Positions 63,267-64,000 of a stretch of DNA of 64,000 nt are shown here, one piece after another. Within the stretch, counting starts at the first letter, position 1; every line of letters begins with the position of its first letter. Made by a program: the position numbers and the translations under genes. Below the pieces are notes generated by a model. That model had not been told where the DNA came from and searched no databases. It saw only the letters and a program-made list of their open reading frames with translations. Source of the DNA: Azorinus chamasolen (lineage: Eukaryota; Mollusca; Bivalvia; Cardiida; Solecurtidae); the NCBI GenBank assembly GCA_963576725.1, contig OY755246.1, positions 70,796,371-70,860,370 on the forward strand. The letters run 5' to 3'.

Positions 63267-64000
63267 GTTTTTATGGCCCCCTTTGGAAAGGGATGGCATA
63301 TATTAATTGAGCCGTCTCCATTTTCGTTGTCCGCTATGTATCTCTTACATGCATGTATGACTATAGATTAACATGGTACAAATATTCACTGCATTGAGAT
63401 GAAGAGCCGCTTGCAAGACCAAGGTCCGTCTCTCAAAGGTCATTGTCACTTTGGGGCCAAAAGTCATGACCCCCCTTTTCATGCCTACACTTTTACTCTA
63501 ACATGCATTATGGATTTGGAATAGCTGGGCTTAAATTTTCACCCAACGAGAAGACGTTTTGTGTGCAAAACTCAGGTCCATCTCTCAAAGGTCAAGGTCG
63601 CACTTACGGGCCAAAAGTAAGAACTCCCCATTTTTGTGTCCGCTCTGTATGTCTGACATGCATCTATAAAGTTTGGATAACATGACACAAATGTTCACAA
63701 GATGTCACAAATGAGACCAAAGTCCGCCTCTCAAAGGGCAAGGTCACACATAGGGATCAAAGGTTATGACTGTCTGCCCCAGTTAGCTTGTCTGATGCTC
63801 ATCTCCTACACCACATTACTTTGATATACCAAATTTTGTGTTTAGTTGGATGCATAGTGTCATGTACCAGATTGGGGTCATGCTGATTTTGACCTGGACC
63901 TTTCACCTCTGTTTATAAAAAGAAATGTCTGGATTGTCCACCGACCCTGTCTTTTCTATACTAGGCCTTCTCATTATCAACATTGGGTGGGGGCAAAAGT
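63267..64000 (+). repeat. Head-core repeat, ATGGCCCCCTTTGG family, runs off the window
   Basis: Head TTTATGGCCCCCTTTGGAAA / GGGATGGCATA. About four core units of roughly 170 bp have ACCAAGGTCCGTCTCTCAAA GG, GGGGCCAAAAGTCATGACCC and TGTCCGCTATGTATCTC. The last bases GGGTGGGGGCAAAA could be the start of the tail. Confidence 0.75.

Noticed and set aside
1..64000. A second protein-coding gene in the introns
   Set aside because: Apart from the two dead transposases, I found no open frame with family similarity, conserved composition or splice structure on either strand.

Overview
The window looks like nuclear DNA from an animal, most likely a bivalve mollusc. The reasons are a vertebrate-like multi-exon gene with GT-AG introns, a tRNA-derived SINE of the kind common in bivalves, and very dense AT-rich introns full of repeats with TCTGTCCGTCC-type runs, which I associate with bivalve genomes. 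The species cannot be named from the sequence. There is no prokaryotic feature.

One gene explains all the convincing protein-coding signal. Sixteen consecutive internal exons on the + strand (2709 to 62455, about 3,046 coding bases, about 1,015 codons) encode the middle of a MADD/DENN-Rab3GEP orthologue (the AEX-3 family), a DENN-domain guanine nucleotide exchange factor for Rab3/Rab27. All 16 exons join in phase. They cover the end of the cDENN region, the dDENN domain, a long Ser/Pro-rich linker, the conserved [11 protein letters not shown]...YKGML...GGMAS block and the start of the conserved LYLFEGLI block. The start codon, uDENN and most of cDENN lie upstream of the window, and the C-terminal part lies downstream.

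The other ~95% is intron, and most of the structure in it is mobile DNA. (1) About 30 copies or fragments of short TTAA-bounded elements (piggyBac-like MITEs, TTAACCCTTT...AAAGGGTTAA) share a ~65-nt imperfect palindrome. (2) About 30 copies belong to many families of one architecture: a hairpin at the head, a TCTGTCCGTC-type run, a minisatellite core of about 110-180 bp units, and a tail that ends near CTCTTGTT and repeats the complement of the head. Every copy I could orient lies in the same direction as the gene. The plan resembles Helentron-associated elements (HINE/pearl type), but that classification is an inference. (3) There are TA-flanked pogo-like elements (two of 973 bp and several palindromic ones of ~200 bp), a 1,037-bp hAT-like element with a perfect 8-bp target duplication, and two dead mariner transposase copies. 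One mariner has a 39-base C run and a D-to-Y change at the second catalytic residue; the other is split by a ~1-kb repeat. (4) There are two tRNA-derived SINE-like sequences and several minisatellites.

The elements are nested in each other and some lie very close to exons. One MITE end lies 19 nt upstream of an exon and probably contributes to its branch-point region. The most novel observations are the uniform head-core-tail architecture across unrelated sequence families with its strand bias, and the hairpin core that is shared between MITEs with different termini and target sites.
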